Shown one piece after another: positions 11,909 to 23,535 of a stretch of 64,000 nt of DNA. The notes under the pieces were generated by a model, which had not been told where the DNA came from, did not search any database, and was given only the letters and a program-made list of their open reading frames with translations. A program made the translations under genes and the position numbers. How positions within the stretch are numbered: position 1 is the stretch's first letter; every line of letters begins with the position of its first letter. Origin of the DNA: Polytrichum commune (lineage: Eukaryota; Streptophyta; Polytrichopsida; Polytrichales; Polytrichaceae). Location of the stretch: the NCBI GenBank assembly GCA_950295325.1, contig OX485804.1:21824001-21888000 (forward strand), written 5' to 3'.

Positions 11909-12110
11909 TATTCATCATCCTTAACCATATCACAAACAAAGTGTAGAATAATATGTTATCAGTAGGGGATCAATAACAACCTTTGTTAGGGAATTATTGT
12001 GAACACATAAACGGCCATCACACAACATCATTTCCCATAGAATTTCTTGTGGGGTCGTAACAAACGTAAAAGGTTCTTCAGAAGGCACATAGAACTCGTA
12101 GAAGAGGGAC

Positions 12111-12198
12111 TTGGACGAACCAACTCATACACTCATTCCTTGTTGGATGCCTAAACCCTTGCCTCCAAGGAACCAATGTACGAGTTGGTTCACCCCAA
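12111..12198. mobile_element. Foldback family D, copy 1 (about 88 bp)
   Basis: The left arm 'gacgaaccaactcatacact' pairs with the right arm 'atgtacgagttggttcacc', with inner arms 'attccttg' and 'caaggaac'. The loop 'ttggatgcctaaacccttg' is the same as in the second copy at 23334-23424. The short conserved hairpin fits a tiny foldback MITE. Confidence 0.7.
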
Positions 12199-12546
12199 CC
12201 TAGAAGAAGTCTTCATGTGTGCCCTCACATAGGTCCAATGCATGCTTCCCAAGATTAACACTAGTATGTTTTTAGAGTTGTACATCATGTGTCAACAAAC
12301 CGCTTACTTGTTGATGTCAACAAGGAAAAAACATTTCTTTAATAGTCATCCATCAAGAAAATAAATAATCTAGAGTACCAACAACTAGCATAATGTGTGT
12401 GGTCATATGTTGATACCAAGGAATCACAAAATGTAGAAAGCCTGTAACTAAATTAGGTCGAACTTGGACTCGGACCTTGCTATCTGATCCATATCCAGTG
12501 ACCTCTTCAACTTGCCTGCTACAATATCATGTGCATAAAAACACTA

Positions 12547-12876
12547 CACTAAATATGATATTTAGTGTTTGATTATATTTAGTGTTGTTACCACCTTATC
12601 CTGCTCAACACTAATCTTTAATTCTTTGATAATTAGTGTTAGACAAAAATGCGCCACCACCTTCCCTACCGCCACCTCCCGTCTCCTTTTATCATTGTTA
12701 AATCTTTTTTTATATCCTTACTAACATTAAATCCGCGCATGTAACTTCCACATATTACCATAGTTGATATTTAGTGTTTGAGTTTACATTTAATGTTACT
12801 TACTTTCATAGGGTTAGTGATATTTAGTGTATGCGTTCGTATTTAGTGTATCAAACACTAAATATCATATTTAGTG
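12547..12876. mobile_element. CACTA-like mini-element (330 bp)
   Basis: The termini are CACTAAATATGATATTTAGTG on the left and its near-perfect complement on the right, so the element begins CACTA and ends TAGTG as CACTA transposons do. Six or more sub-terminal copies of 'atttagtgt' in both orientations fill the ends, another CACTA trait. There is no coding part. The 3-bp target duplication expected for CACTA is not clear (cta on the left, tac on the right), so the superfamily call is provisional. Confidence 0.6.
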
Positions 12877-13525
12877 TACCTTGTGTTCATCCTCGACATT
12901 GTCAATGTTTCCCATCCTCATTCACTTCATGGAGTTCCACAAACAAATGTAGTTGTAAAATGCGAAGCTAGCCATGCACTACCAGTTTCAAGATTTGGGA
13001 GCCTCACAATCTTCACATTAGAGAAACAAAGTGCACCTATGGTGTGGTATTGTCCAAATCATCGACACCTCCTCAACACCAAACCCCAATTCATACACAA
13101 ACATAATATTCAACACCACAAAAACTACCAACTTAGAAAGCCTCCACTCACCAACGGTACGATTCTCACCCACCCCAAAGACATAGCCCACTCAAAATTT
13201 CATGTTCTCTATTATGAAAATGTGTATTGTATTTGGCTAGATAAATTTAGACATGACATCTTTTACTAGGGAAAAAACCTAGAAGTGTTTTACACTAGCC
13301 ATCTATATGAGGAAATATTTGATTTGAATGGAGGCAGTCTTGGACTCATATAATGCGTCACTTCATGCTTAGGGAAGGCTTAGTGGTGGCAACCGTTACC
13401 TAACCGCTTAGGGTTCTTTGATGGCCTAAACCTATTGGTTCCTTATTTGCCAAAGGGGGCAAGGGGGAAGAGAATTTAAGAGGTGGCAGTGTTTCCCAAA
13501 AGTACTTGCACGCAAGACAAGAGGA
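12877..13525. other. Stretch upstream of decayed transposon gene
   Basis: A 131-codon plus-strand frame (12874-13269) overlaps the end of the CACTA-like element and resembles no known protein. This stretch may contain the lost 5' part of the decayed gene that follows. Confidence 0.4.
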
Positions 13526-14901
13526 GTGGTTGAGAAAATTGTCACAAGCTTGGTTTTATTGGAAACCGCTTTTGAGGTGTTCCTTAACTACTTGAGGAAA
13601 AAGCTACCAAAATTTATTGAGAACAATTTTGGTACAAAGTGGCAGGACATTCGCTTCAAGGAGTGTTTGTTAGAGTTCCCTACAAATGTGGTCATCCTCT
13701 TTGTCATTGATTTTGTAGAGATTCACTCTTTTCAATTTCAAAATGAAATCTAAGAGCAACACTAGCACAATGATCAAACGACCATTCTTGTCCATATTAC
13801 CTATCAATACAACCTTCTTTACAACCCTAGTGATGTAAGCAGTCACCGAATAACCAAGGAATATGATTATCACCTCTCTAATGACATGAATCGTGATACC
13901 TTGTTTGTTCAACATGCATTTGAACATCATTGGCAACAATGCAGTCTCTATGTGTATACCCTTATGAATAGTGGGTGTTCTCACATGGTTGTGTAGCCCA
14001 CTCTAAAGGGGCAAAGTGTTCATACTATGTGGCAAAATATCCTCAAAATAGTTTGTTGGCCCTCATCTCCCCTCAAGATGCCGCATGGTATGGAGTTTCC
14101 TTGGGTTAGGACATGGAAAAAGAGAGCATGATTGAGTGAGAGCTATTTGTTAAGAGAGGGTTGCGGAAGGAGCAATTGAAGCTAGAAGGTTCGCCTTCAC
14201 AAAATGCAAGTCATGCAACTCAGTTCCTCATGCTAGCATTTCCTTGAGAACATGCAGGTCATGTGAATGCTTGCCATGGTGTGCAACAAATGATATGGGA
14301 AGTGAAGGAGAATGAAGTTGATAGATCACAAGCTTTTTGGTGTGCTACTATTGAAGGATCCAGGAGGGTTCATTCAATTTCATCATGGAGTCATGTCTAT
14401 TGTCAATTACTCATGATGCATGACTTGTCTTGTTTTGTTTTGCCCTACATGTGTCGATGATGGCGAGGAAGAAGAAATGTAACATAACAACTTCAACCAT
14501 GTTCACCTTTTGAGGAATGTTCGATTGGTGTCCACTAAAAGGAGCTTGGCTTGGGTGCTAGGTGAAACATTTGGATTCCAAACACTAACTAGTTTAGATG
14601 AACTTTCATGGGCTAACGATGTGGAACATGGTGATAATTTTGCAGTTGTTGCTATGGACGACTTCGGGGTGGAGTCTTTTTACTTGATCATGTGCGACAA
14701 ACCACTTTTTGTGCGCAAAAGAATTTCAGTGACAGATGGGACAACGATTGGGATGTTAAAGACCACATGTTGCGAGGATATTGGTACCATAGGCAACAAG
14801 AAGAAGAAAAAAATCAAGAATCTATGTCTTTTTGGACAAACAACCCTCATGCTTCCTACAACTCTCATTTAGTTTGTGTGCCAAATTCACGATGGCCATG
14901 A
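13526..14901 (+). pseudogene. Decayed transposon-type protein gene
   Basis: One reading frame runs from about 13526 to about 14130 with in-frame stops after NEI, after EQH and after HMVV, yet the residues between stay protein-like (TTILVHITYQYN, DTLFVQHAFEHHW). A further piece at 14263-14460 contains EVDRSQAFWCATIEGSRRVHS and DLSCF. The next piece at 14510 contains GDNFAVVAMDDFGVESFYL. A frameshift near 14692-14760 moves to MLRGYWYHRQQ and ends NSHLVC. The order and style of these blocks are those of a large protein of the kind found repeatedly in plant and animal genomes with transposons, probably a transposase-like ORF. I cannot name the superfamily from memory. Stops plus frameshift show it is dead. 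Confidence 0.55.
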
Positions 14902-17103
14902 CAACTCACAAGTGTAGAGGATTTGTATCCACTAACTCCTTAGTCAGGATACAAAGGCTACCACTTTACAAGCCTTGATAGATAGGTAACTCCTTGAATT
15001 AAGTTAGAGATAGAGACTTTTAAAGGGTAGATGCCAACTACGGTTAATTTTAAATGATAGTCTAACATTTAGTGTACAACATTTCTTATGTAGATGTTTC
15101 TTTTTAGAGCTCTTGACTATGCCTTCTATGATCAAAGCTCCTTCAATAAGGTAGAGGGTGCTAAAACCAACACCCCACCCAAAACCAACACATGTAAACG
15201 TCTCCCAATCACCAACACTCTACTACCTTGAAGCGTTCCCCATGGTGTAGGAGTGTATGGGTTCATGGAGTGATGCTTTTAGGTGCCATTAGTGGCGCCG
15301 CCTCATAGCGACCTCCACTACCTCCATGTAGGGTAGGTAATGGGCTCCACCCTATCTCAGGTTGGTTCAAGGTGGGTTTAGGGTGGCTTGTCAATGCCTA
15401 TTCTAGTCATTTTATACACTGCAGAGAAGAGGCCATTCTAGGGGTTATTGCCATTCTATTCACAAAGTCACGGAGGTAGGCCCACAAAGCACAAATAGGG
15501 TTGGTACCCAAGATGAAAGGTGATGGTTTTGCGAGCAAACTAGGTGGGATCACGGAGGTGGCCATGTAGCTTTGCGCACCGTTACTAGTTGGTCTTTGAT
15601 CTAGTTTGGGTCTAGTACCTAACTATGTTGTGTTGGTTCTAGGCAATGAAGGTGGGGGGTCCTCATCATATCCAAGGTCGTCATACATGGGGCCTATATA
15701 TTGGTTTAAGGAAGCTAGTGGTTTTGACTTTGATTATTCATCAAATATCTAATTGAGGCTAATAAATGTTTTTTCTTTCTTTATACTCATGTTTAGAACA
15801 AAGGCTATATGAATACTTTTTTTTTTTCTATCAACCATGTAGCCATATGTATGTGCAATAGCTTAAAGTGTTGGCTTAAGCACCCTTTACCTTACATGCA
15901 ATTGGTTGTGCAATCTACTTTCCCAACACAATGGCTTGCTACAAGTGTACCTCGATTTTCTTCAACTATTGAGTAATAACATTTGGCAGCTAGGGTTTGG
16001 GGTGGTAATGTTGGGGTGGTGATGTTTCAATTATGTTCTTGTTAGTTGGGGTTTAGGAGGTGGTTTGTCTATTGAGCTTATATTGTTGTCACATTCTAGG
16101 TAGTTTTCTTGATTATTGGCTGAGCAATTTTTGCCCATGATTTGAGAATTTTGGAACTCAATAAGTGATTAAAGTGGTTGTTCAAGTGAACACCTATTCA
16201 ATATAGACTTGGACTTTGTTACTAGATTTTCCTAGATTTTCTAGTGATATTATATATACTCTTGAACTTAGTTTCATATTGCTTGTGATATGTGTAGGGC
16301 AATATTATATATGTACATCTAAACCTCTAAATTCAGTTTCATATTGCGTGTGATATGTATAGGGCTAAAATTAATAGTCACCTAAACCAAAAGTGAGTTG
16401 GGGATTGATTAGTGGTAGCCATGTTCAAGATTGAACATAACATAGAGCTTAGGACAGTGTTCAAACCTTCACTCATAAGCAAGCACTATGCTCTTTCACA
16501 AATCTTTGTTCATAAGCCATCACTAGAAAAAAGGCAAGATGCAAGAATGCAAGGATGCAAAGCAAAGTGCACTATGCGAGATGAAGCCAAGATATAAGCC
16601 AAATCCACAACTTGCATCAAGAGAGGTAAGTGTACATATATAACCCCAAACTTTGTTTTCATAGTGGCTAAATGTTCCCAAATTCCAAACTTCCCCAAGG
16701 CTCGACAATATGTCATTTGTACAAAGATCTAGATTACTAAAAGAACCCATTTTACAATGCACATGTAGAATCCACTTGGATATTAAGAAGTGTTAGAATG
16801 TAATGTACACAATTTAGGATAGCATCAATTTCAGCACATGCATTCTTGACAATGAAACCATTCGGGAGCGACTTTGGATCCAAATCTCTCACTTTTTCTT
16901 CACTCAAGTTATTAAGCCGAATCGCAGTACCCCGAGCTTCTGTAAGTTATTGCTGCTTATAATCAACACCACCGGAGTTTGATTAACTTGAAAAAAGTGG
17001 AGCTTAATTATAAAGTCTGTAACTCACAGGTCAGTCGTTGGAGCAATTAATGAAGCACTTCTTCCCACGCAACCTCCCCGAGTGTAACAGTGTCTTGTCT
17101 CCA
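14902..17103. other. Gene-free stretch with a 65-bp imperfect duplication
   Basis: 'agtttcatattgc.tgtgat' starts at 16270 and again at 16335, giving a 65-bp imperfect tandem repeat up to about 16365. Otherwise no coding sequence, RNA gene or transposon ends are recognised. Confidence 0.5.
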
Positions 17104-17480
17104 ATGTCCGGGCAGATTTTAGGGCATAATAGGTCATAACCCTAGTGTTTCCGAGTCCAATTGGTTACATGATGTGATCTTTTGGTTTGAACTTGAAGTA
17201 TATTTTGTTGATTCTTCTAAAATGGTCGGTGGTTCTCTTGAAGTCTTGAACTTGAACCGGTTATTTGTCAAACTCAATCGGTTCATCTGTCGCTATAGTA
17301 GAGGTGGCTATTCCTGAACAAGACTCTGTCGGCAACCTATAGGGTACCGGAATTTCGATCATATTGAGACTTAGTTTCAATTAGGCCAGAACCGATAATG
17401 TCATGACACATGTCTTGGTTTTGAGTGCTAAAGTGAGAAGGAATGAGCAATTAAAATGAGCGGTTATGATAGACTCTAGA
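17104..17480 (-). repeat. Dispersed repeat family A, copy 2 with extension
   Basis: Positions 17104-17300 are the reverse complement of the family A copies at 5311 and 62755. The following part, 17390-17480 ('gtcatgacacatgtc', 'gtgctaaagtgag', 'gagcggttatg'), is also repeated in reverse complement at about 26440-26530. This implies that the parent element is longer than the ~200-bp core. Confidence 0.6.
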
Positions 17481-17834
17481 CATTGGGTCAACTTTTGGCT
17501 TCAAAAACTCATAGTAATTTCAATTGACATAATAAAATTATCAAAAGAATCTGCAATCCTCCTAATTTCCATCTTCCCACACATGAAACTAATTGCATTG
17601 CCTTATACCTCTCCAAATCTTGCGTAGAATCTCTTAAGTGATTGGTTATGGGTGCCTCTACTCTAGTGGTCGTTTCTCCCTGTTCATCGCTTGTCTCCCA
17701 AAATTTGAAAAAGGGTGTGTGGGTTTAGGGTTCTCCAAGGGCAACAGACCCAAAACATTTCATGATTGGGCAACCAAAGCAAGTTGAGCCTGTTAGGGAC
17801 AAGCAAGCCCTATCACAAAGAACGTGGGAGCCAA

Positions 17835-18128
17835 CGTGCATTCTTCACACAAAAAAATATGCAAACCAAAAAAAAATGCACGTCGATTGACATGCACAAT
17901 GTAGAATTTGACATGTAGTGCAACTTGTGAAAAAGAAAAAGAAAACCACACGTCAATTGACACGTCAGAGATTGAAATGACACGCACTTACTAGGCATGC
18001 GACATTGAAGTGACATTTTCGAAGAAAATGTAGATTTCAGTTGACATTCACTTTCGATCTTGAAAACGTCATGTGACACCTTGGATTTGAAGTCGAACGC
18101 CAAAACGAAATTCGTGAAACATACACAC
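17835..18128 (+). repeat. Dispersed repeat family B, copy 2
   Basis: Same-orientation counterpart of 1970-2255; it ends with the same 'aaacatacacac'. Confidence 0.65.
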
Positions 18129-18341
18129 ATCGGCACGGGAGCCCCAGGCCACCTCTGAAAGGCAACTAACTCTATACATGCGAGGGTGCATGTGCACAAA
18201 TGAGCAGTTGAGCAGATGACAGAGCTAAAAAAACAAAGTTGCGGGGACTGGGGAACATCGATCGTAGCATATAGTTGGCGCCGGAAAAGCACGGAATATT
18301 TGGTTCCAGCAGTAGAGTGTATATCGTAGACATGCTACTAA

Positions 18342-18735
18342 GAGCATCCTCAGTCGGTCTAGGTAAAGCTCACTGCAAACCAAAACCTATCTTTTGACTG
18401 ACCTAAAATTAGAAACTGAAATTACCATCATTAGAAGCACACCTAAATAAACGTGAGATATTTCTCAAGAAAAAAGAATTGTAAAAATTTGACATAGGTG
18501 AAATCCCTCATTGAAAACACCACATTTTCAAAATTTAGAGGGAGTGCACCAAATCTTGCTTAAAAATGGAAAGATCCTCCCACACTCCCTCCAAATTTTT
18601 GACATTTAGAGGGAGTGTGGGAGGATCTGTCCATTTTAAGCAAGATTTGGTGCACTCCCTCTAAATTTTGAGCAATTTTAAGCAAGATAGGTCTTGGTTT
18701 GCAGTGAGCTTTACCTAGACCGACTGAGGATGCTC
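18342..18735. mobile_element. PIF/Harbinger-type foldback MITE with TAA duplications
   Basis: The left end GAGCATCCTCAGTCGGTCTA is matched by its exact complement on the right, and the terminal inverted repeat extends about 50 bp. The element is flanked by TAA at 18339-18341 and 18736-18738, the 3-bp duplication of PIF/Harbinger (Tourist) MITEs. A second inverted repeat of about 60 bp lies at 18532-18600 and 18606-18672, built around 'agagggagtg' and 'gcaagatttggtgcactccc'. Thus most of the element folds back on itself, apart from about 140 bp near 18394-18531. It has no coding content. Confidence 0.85.
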
Positions 18736-18738
18736 TAA

Positions 18739-19730
18739 CCGTGCATATTTGGGTTTCAAATGGTTTTCCACAAGGTGGGTTAAACCTTATTTATTTATTT
18801 TTTAAAATTTATAATTAGTAAATGAGATGAGAGTATTGTGGTAAAATGAAATGACAATTGTATTTGAAAAGTTGTAACCTTTCTACAATCAAGTTCACAA
18901 CTATATGCATCAATGTGTGATCAATGTGCCATTCACTAACCGTGCATGTTAGGTTTCACTAAAGGAGCTACAAATGTTGCCCTCTTCTTTGTAGGCATAG
19001 GAAATTGATGAGGTTTTGATATTGTCCTTTTGACTTGTGTAGCCATTTTCTTCTCAAGTTGTTGTTGAAATTTTTGCTTCTTTTTTGGCCCTGGCAAGGT
19101 CTGCTCTTTTCATCTTCATCAAATTGCTACATCTACACCTTGCTATGTGATTCAACTGAAGGAAACTCCATGATGAGTGTGAGTTGACAGTGATGTTTTA
19201 GGTCATTGGCGCGGTCATGATTGAGTTTGAGAGACATCGGACGGTTGAGATTGCATGTGATATAATTTGACGGCCGAGATTATAAGTACACGGTAAGTGG
19301 CATGGTGGAGTATCGTGACATGCACGGTAAGTGGTGTTGCACGGTTAGTAGCATGTCTACAATATATGCAGCATCACAGATATATTCTTTGAAACTTTCA
19401 AGATTCTAAGGGAATGGGAATATTTGTGAGGTAATAAAGCCCGCGTTATACATTGAACGTCCTTCTAAGTAAGTAAGTATCACTTGGATGCTTGAACATC
19501 TTTGGCGGGAATAAGGTGGTTGTGTTTTTTTATCCAGCACTACTTACTTACCACCGCTACAGTCATGGCAAAGTTTAGTATGCAAGATTGGCTCGCTCAG
19601 TCAATGTGTATATCATGACACGATTCTTCAGAAAGTAGGAATCTATGATGCTCTCTCACTATAAACAGAAGAAAAGCTCGTTAAATTACTTCCCGATGTT
19701 GTTACTCTTCTCTTTACTTACAATGGTGGG
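18739..19730. other. Gene-free stretch
   Basis: No coding sequence recognised. Short near-repeats of 'cacggtaagtgg' occur around 19290-19335. Confidence 0.5.
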
Positions 19731-19843
19731 TGTGGCACACCCGAGGGGCTTCGATCGACTCCCTTCAAAGAAAGCAGGCACATCTTCCTCGGTTTTCCTT
19801 TTTGCATTCGGCATCGGCTTCCTGGCCTTCTGCCTCTAAAAAA
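19731..19843 (+). mobile_element. LINE 3' tail fragment
   Basis: The 3' part matches the tail of the LINE at 7517-8127: 'cacccgagggg' vs 'cgcccgagggg', then 'tttttgcattcggc' vs a related block, then 'tggccttctgcct' followed by six A residues. It is a severely 5'-truncated or eroded copy of the same family. No clear target duplication is visible. Confidence 0.65.
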
Positions 19844-20139
19844 TACACAAATCTATTAAAAGAAGATTCAAAAATTCCTCGCTCGGTTAGGAGATGCCGA
19901 CTGCAACTCTAAATCTGGAATGCAAGTTCGATGTTCCAGGAGACTTCCACTAACTGCGCTTGACATGACATGACATGGAGTGGTAATTTCCGTTGGCATT
20001 CATGAGTGACAGTGAGCTGGTTAAAGCATAGCCAGCTTTTAAAGCTCCCATCAGCCGGATTTCAAGCAGCTCGCTCAAACCCAAGACTCACAATATGGTT
20101 CTATGCTCTTTCTTTCCAAAAAGAAACAAGGTTAATGTC

Positions 20140-20316
20140 TAACATGATGAAGCAGTTGGTGTTTGTTCATGTGAACTTTGAGAATACAACTGTGGGATGT
20201 CCCAACCTACTGTAGATTCAAACTTAATTTGAGTCTTCTTGCACTCGGTTGAGGTATCCTATGGCTATGTTTTGAGGGCCTACATGAACAAACAAACGCT
20301 GCTTAATAATGTTATG
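20140..20316. mobile_element. Foldback family E, copy 1
   Basis: The left part 'gtttgttcatgtgaac...tgtgggatgtcccaacct' pairs imperfectly with the right part 'ggttgaggtatcctatggc...catgaacaaacaaac'. The right half matches 29017-29146. A further end-like piece 'gctaaataatgttatgaac' is at about 20615-20635. Confidence 0.55.
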
Positions 20317-23212
20317 AGGTCCATCATAAGTTATGTCTTCTTCTTTTTGGGTCTGCTTTTTCCTGTTTTGATCACGTACTTAGTACAAGCTTATATGAAT
20401 ATTAGCCCAATCTAGTCGTAGCACCACAACAATTGGCAAGTGCAATTGGATGTCAAACCCTTAAGTTATATATTCATTGTGCTTCATATATTACTCAACG
20501 ATGGTGGGTCCTCATAATATAATAGGGGGATGTTGGGAGCTTAGTTAAAATATGAGTCTCCATGCTCAGCTTTCTGAGCATCTAACTATTCTATCACACT
20601 AAACAAGCACTAAGTGCTAAATAATGTTATGAACTTACAATGAATACATAAAATTGTTGTAGTGCCCAAAACTTCTATGTTTTGTTCACTAAAACAATAT
20701 TACAAAAAACTCGTGTTCTAGATTTACACGTGCAAAACAAACCATGTCAAATGTGTCCCTATTTCCTTCTCATGTGAAATTCTCACCGATACGAAAACTG
20801 GGAGATAAGTGACTTTGCAAGAAAGTTGGATTGGGTTTGACATCAAGCTGCATTTCAACAGTAGCCATTACATCGAGTCCTTTACAAAAATCCTCATATG
20901 CACCACATCAATGTGAAAGTCAAGAACAACGTGTAAGAATGTTTGTTTCAAGAGCCTATTATTCTCAAATATCTAGGGAAAAAATCGGTGCCCTTAAGAA
21001 CTTGTTGGAGAAGTAACATAAAGCCCTCAATTACTTCTATCGAATAGGAATCGGTTGCATTCAAGTGGCTAGGCAAAACCATTCTATCGGTTACTAATTA
21101 AGGGCGACCACAACATTGTACCAATGATGTGCGCATTTTAAAACGTATACACGGACTACATCCACTCCGAGACGTGTATGTAATCATCAGGTACTAGTTG
21201 ATTAAAAATATATATATAGAGTGTTGAAAACTGTAGCAAGAGATTTTAGTATTTCAAACCGTACAAAATGGGGCACAAATACAAGTGAGGTACCGTTTCC
21301 AATCGTCATTCATGCACAATTGGTTCATAGATAATGTTCCTTACTCACACTTTGACCAATGTGTAACTTGGATGTCACAAACCCCATATAGACCATCACG
21401 GAAGAAGGAAGCACCACTTAACACTTCAAAATTTGGACCACATTCTTTAGTAGCATGATATTGTACTTGCTTTTAAGGCATGTTCACTGTTTGGCCACTT
21501 TGCACACTTGAATCTAATAGTGTGGGATAATGATATTATGCTAACCCTAGTGATGGTTGATGTTGTTTGTATATATATAAACATACCGTAGTACCTTTAC
21601 CATTTATACTATTCGTAGTAAACAAAGTCATTGTAAACTTTATTTTAGGTTCAACAATCCTGGATTTAAAACCCTTTTTGTCCAAATTTATTTTAATATT
21701 TTGAATATATAAGCTTCTAAAATAAATTTTATATAGATAACTTTTAAATTTTATATAGCTTTTAATAAGTGCCGAAGTAGTAAACGCACTATGGTGTATA
21801 TAGATAGATAGAGAATCTTAGTTCTTAATGAGGGGGACTTACTTTTATATTGAGTTGATTTGGATCTTCTAAGGTCCTAGCTAGTCAACTATCATGTCAT
21901 GCATCACTTGTTGTATGGGAAGGCTATAAACATGTGCAAGAACTATAAGGTGGGGGGTGTTCTTCCTATAAGTTGTGTACACATGTACATGCCAATCATG
22001 TCTTTATTATGGAGGTATTCATGTTGGATTCTAGGAGTTTGAGAGATTCCCTTGAATCATCTTTGCCTCGTTTGTTTTATTACCCTTGGATTGCTTGTAA
22101 ATTTCAAGGCCGTAGGTTTTCCAACGTGCTACATTGTTCATAAATACTATAAGAAAACCAATACCTATAACCCCAACTACAAATTTATGTAATCCAATGC
22201 ACAAATGAATGGTGAAATAATAAAGAAAATGTATTCCCATGCCAACACAACAACACATAATAGGCACGACAACCATATTAACAAATATTCTAACATGAAA
22301 TGCAAATTTCTCCATTGAACCTTCTTACACTTTATCATGTGAACAAAAGAGAGCTAGAAATAATCACTAAGCCCCAATGCTCTCTCTCTCTCTCTCTCCC
22401 ACATAACCCAAAAGTAAACCCAATGAAGGGCATGACACTTCATGATCTACAACAACAATATGAATGAGGTTCATTCACGTCACATTCACGTAACTCCTTG
22501 ATGTTTATTTTCTTGCAAAGCATGACAGTGTTTGAAAAAGTTTCAAAACTAGATGGCTCCGAACATGTCCTATATATTCACTTATATAAATTAAGATACA
22601 CATAGTAAGATTGGCGGAATGTTTGTATGAGTACATTTAATCAAATTAATTTCATAGAGTTCATCTTGAAGTCTCTCAAACACTCATTGTTATGGTAGGG
22701 AGTTTTGCCCCACTTTTGATATTTCATAATGTTTCAAGGAGTATGTATATATTCACACGGTGTTGGCAACCCTGATTTTGGTGAAACTAAGGGGGGGAGG
22801 TGTTTGACTTTGGGCAAGACTTGACGTTTATATTAAAGAACGAGGTCCTTGTCAAACTTTGGACTCGAGCACCATTTTAGGTGCCTTCATAAGTTTGTCA
22901 TGAAACCATCCTTAAACAACCATCTCTTGGGGGGTTCCAACACCACTTGAATACTCCTTGAACATACTCAAATGTCAAAAGTGCCCAGGACCAAACCCCC
23001 TACCAAGACACGAGCTTTCAAGAGAGGCTTTAATTAAGGATAACTCCCATGTCACCGTCCAATCTAGTATTACCAAGTATTTTGCAACCAATATTGTGTG
23101 CAAACGATGGGCATTTGGAAAAAAATTAAAAATTAAAATAAAATAGATGTCACAATTCCCCCAATGTAGATCGTAAACGCCAAAGTCAACTTACTTAATA
23201 GTCCAACAAAAC
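20317..23212. other. Gene-free stretch
   Basis: A (TC)9 microsatellite lies at 22381-22398. The longest frames (about 60-94 codons) resemble nothing known. AT-rich tracts occur near 21195-21225 and 21650-21780. Confidence 0.5.
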
Positions 23213-23535
23213 CACACCGATCATCCCAATTAGTGTGTGTTACTATTCAGAGTTACACACAACTATTTTAATGAGAATGTAATAGTTTACCTTGAAGCGA
23301 AGTCATGTATGTTCTACAGTGTCCAAACAACGATTTGGGCGAACCAGCCCATACACTCGTTCCCTTGTTGGATGCCTAAACCCTTGCCTCCAAGGGAACC
23401 AATGTACGGGTTGGTTCGCCCCAGCCCCAAACAACCCTATTAAACTTTTGTTAGCAAAAACTGGACTCCCGAGTAGGACGTTATTGCATTGCGTGAGTCC
23501 AAATAATAACACACTCTAAATAGGGTAATCGGTGT
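23213..23535. mobile_element. MITE family C, copy 2, interrupted by a nested foldback
   Basis: The left end 'caccgatcatcccaattagt' and right end 'atagggtaatcggtg' form terminal inverted repeats, and inner parts 'gttactattcagagttac' and 'gtccaaataataac' match copy 1 at 2561-2781. The copy is longer than its relatives because foldback D sits inside it at 23334-23424. Confidence 0.7.
23334..23424. mobile_element. Foldback family D, copy 2, nested in MITE C
   Basis: It nearly matches the hairpin at 12111-12198, with arms 'gggcgaaccagcccatacac' and 'atgtacgggttggttcgccc' and the same loop. The arms here differ from copy 1 at several positions, some compensatory (the 'agccc/gggtt' part of the stem), so the hairpin is kept in both. 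Confidence 0.75.
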
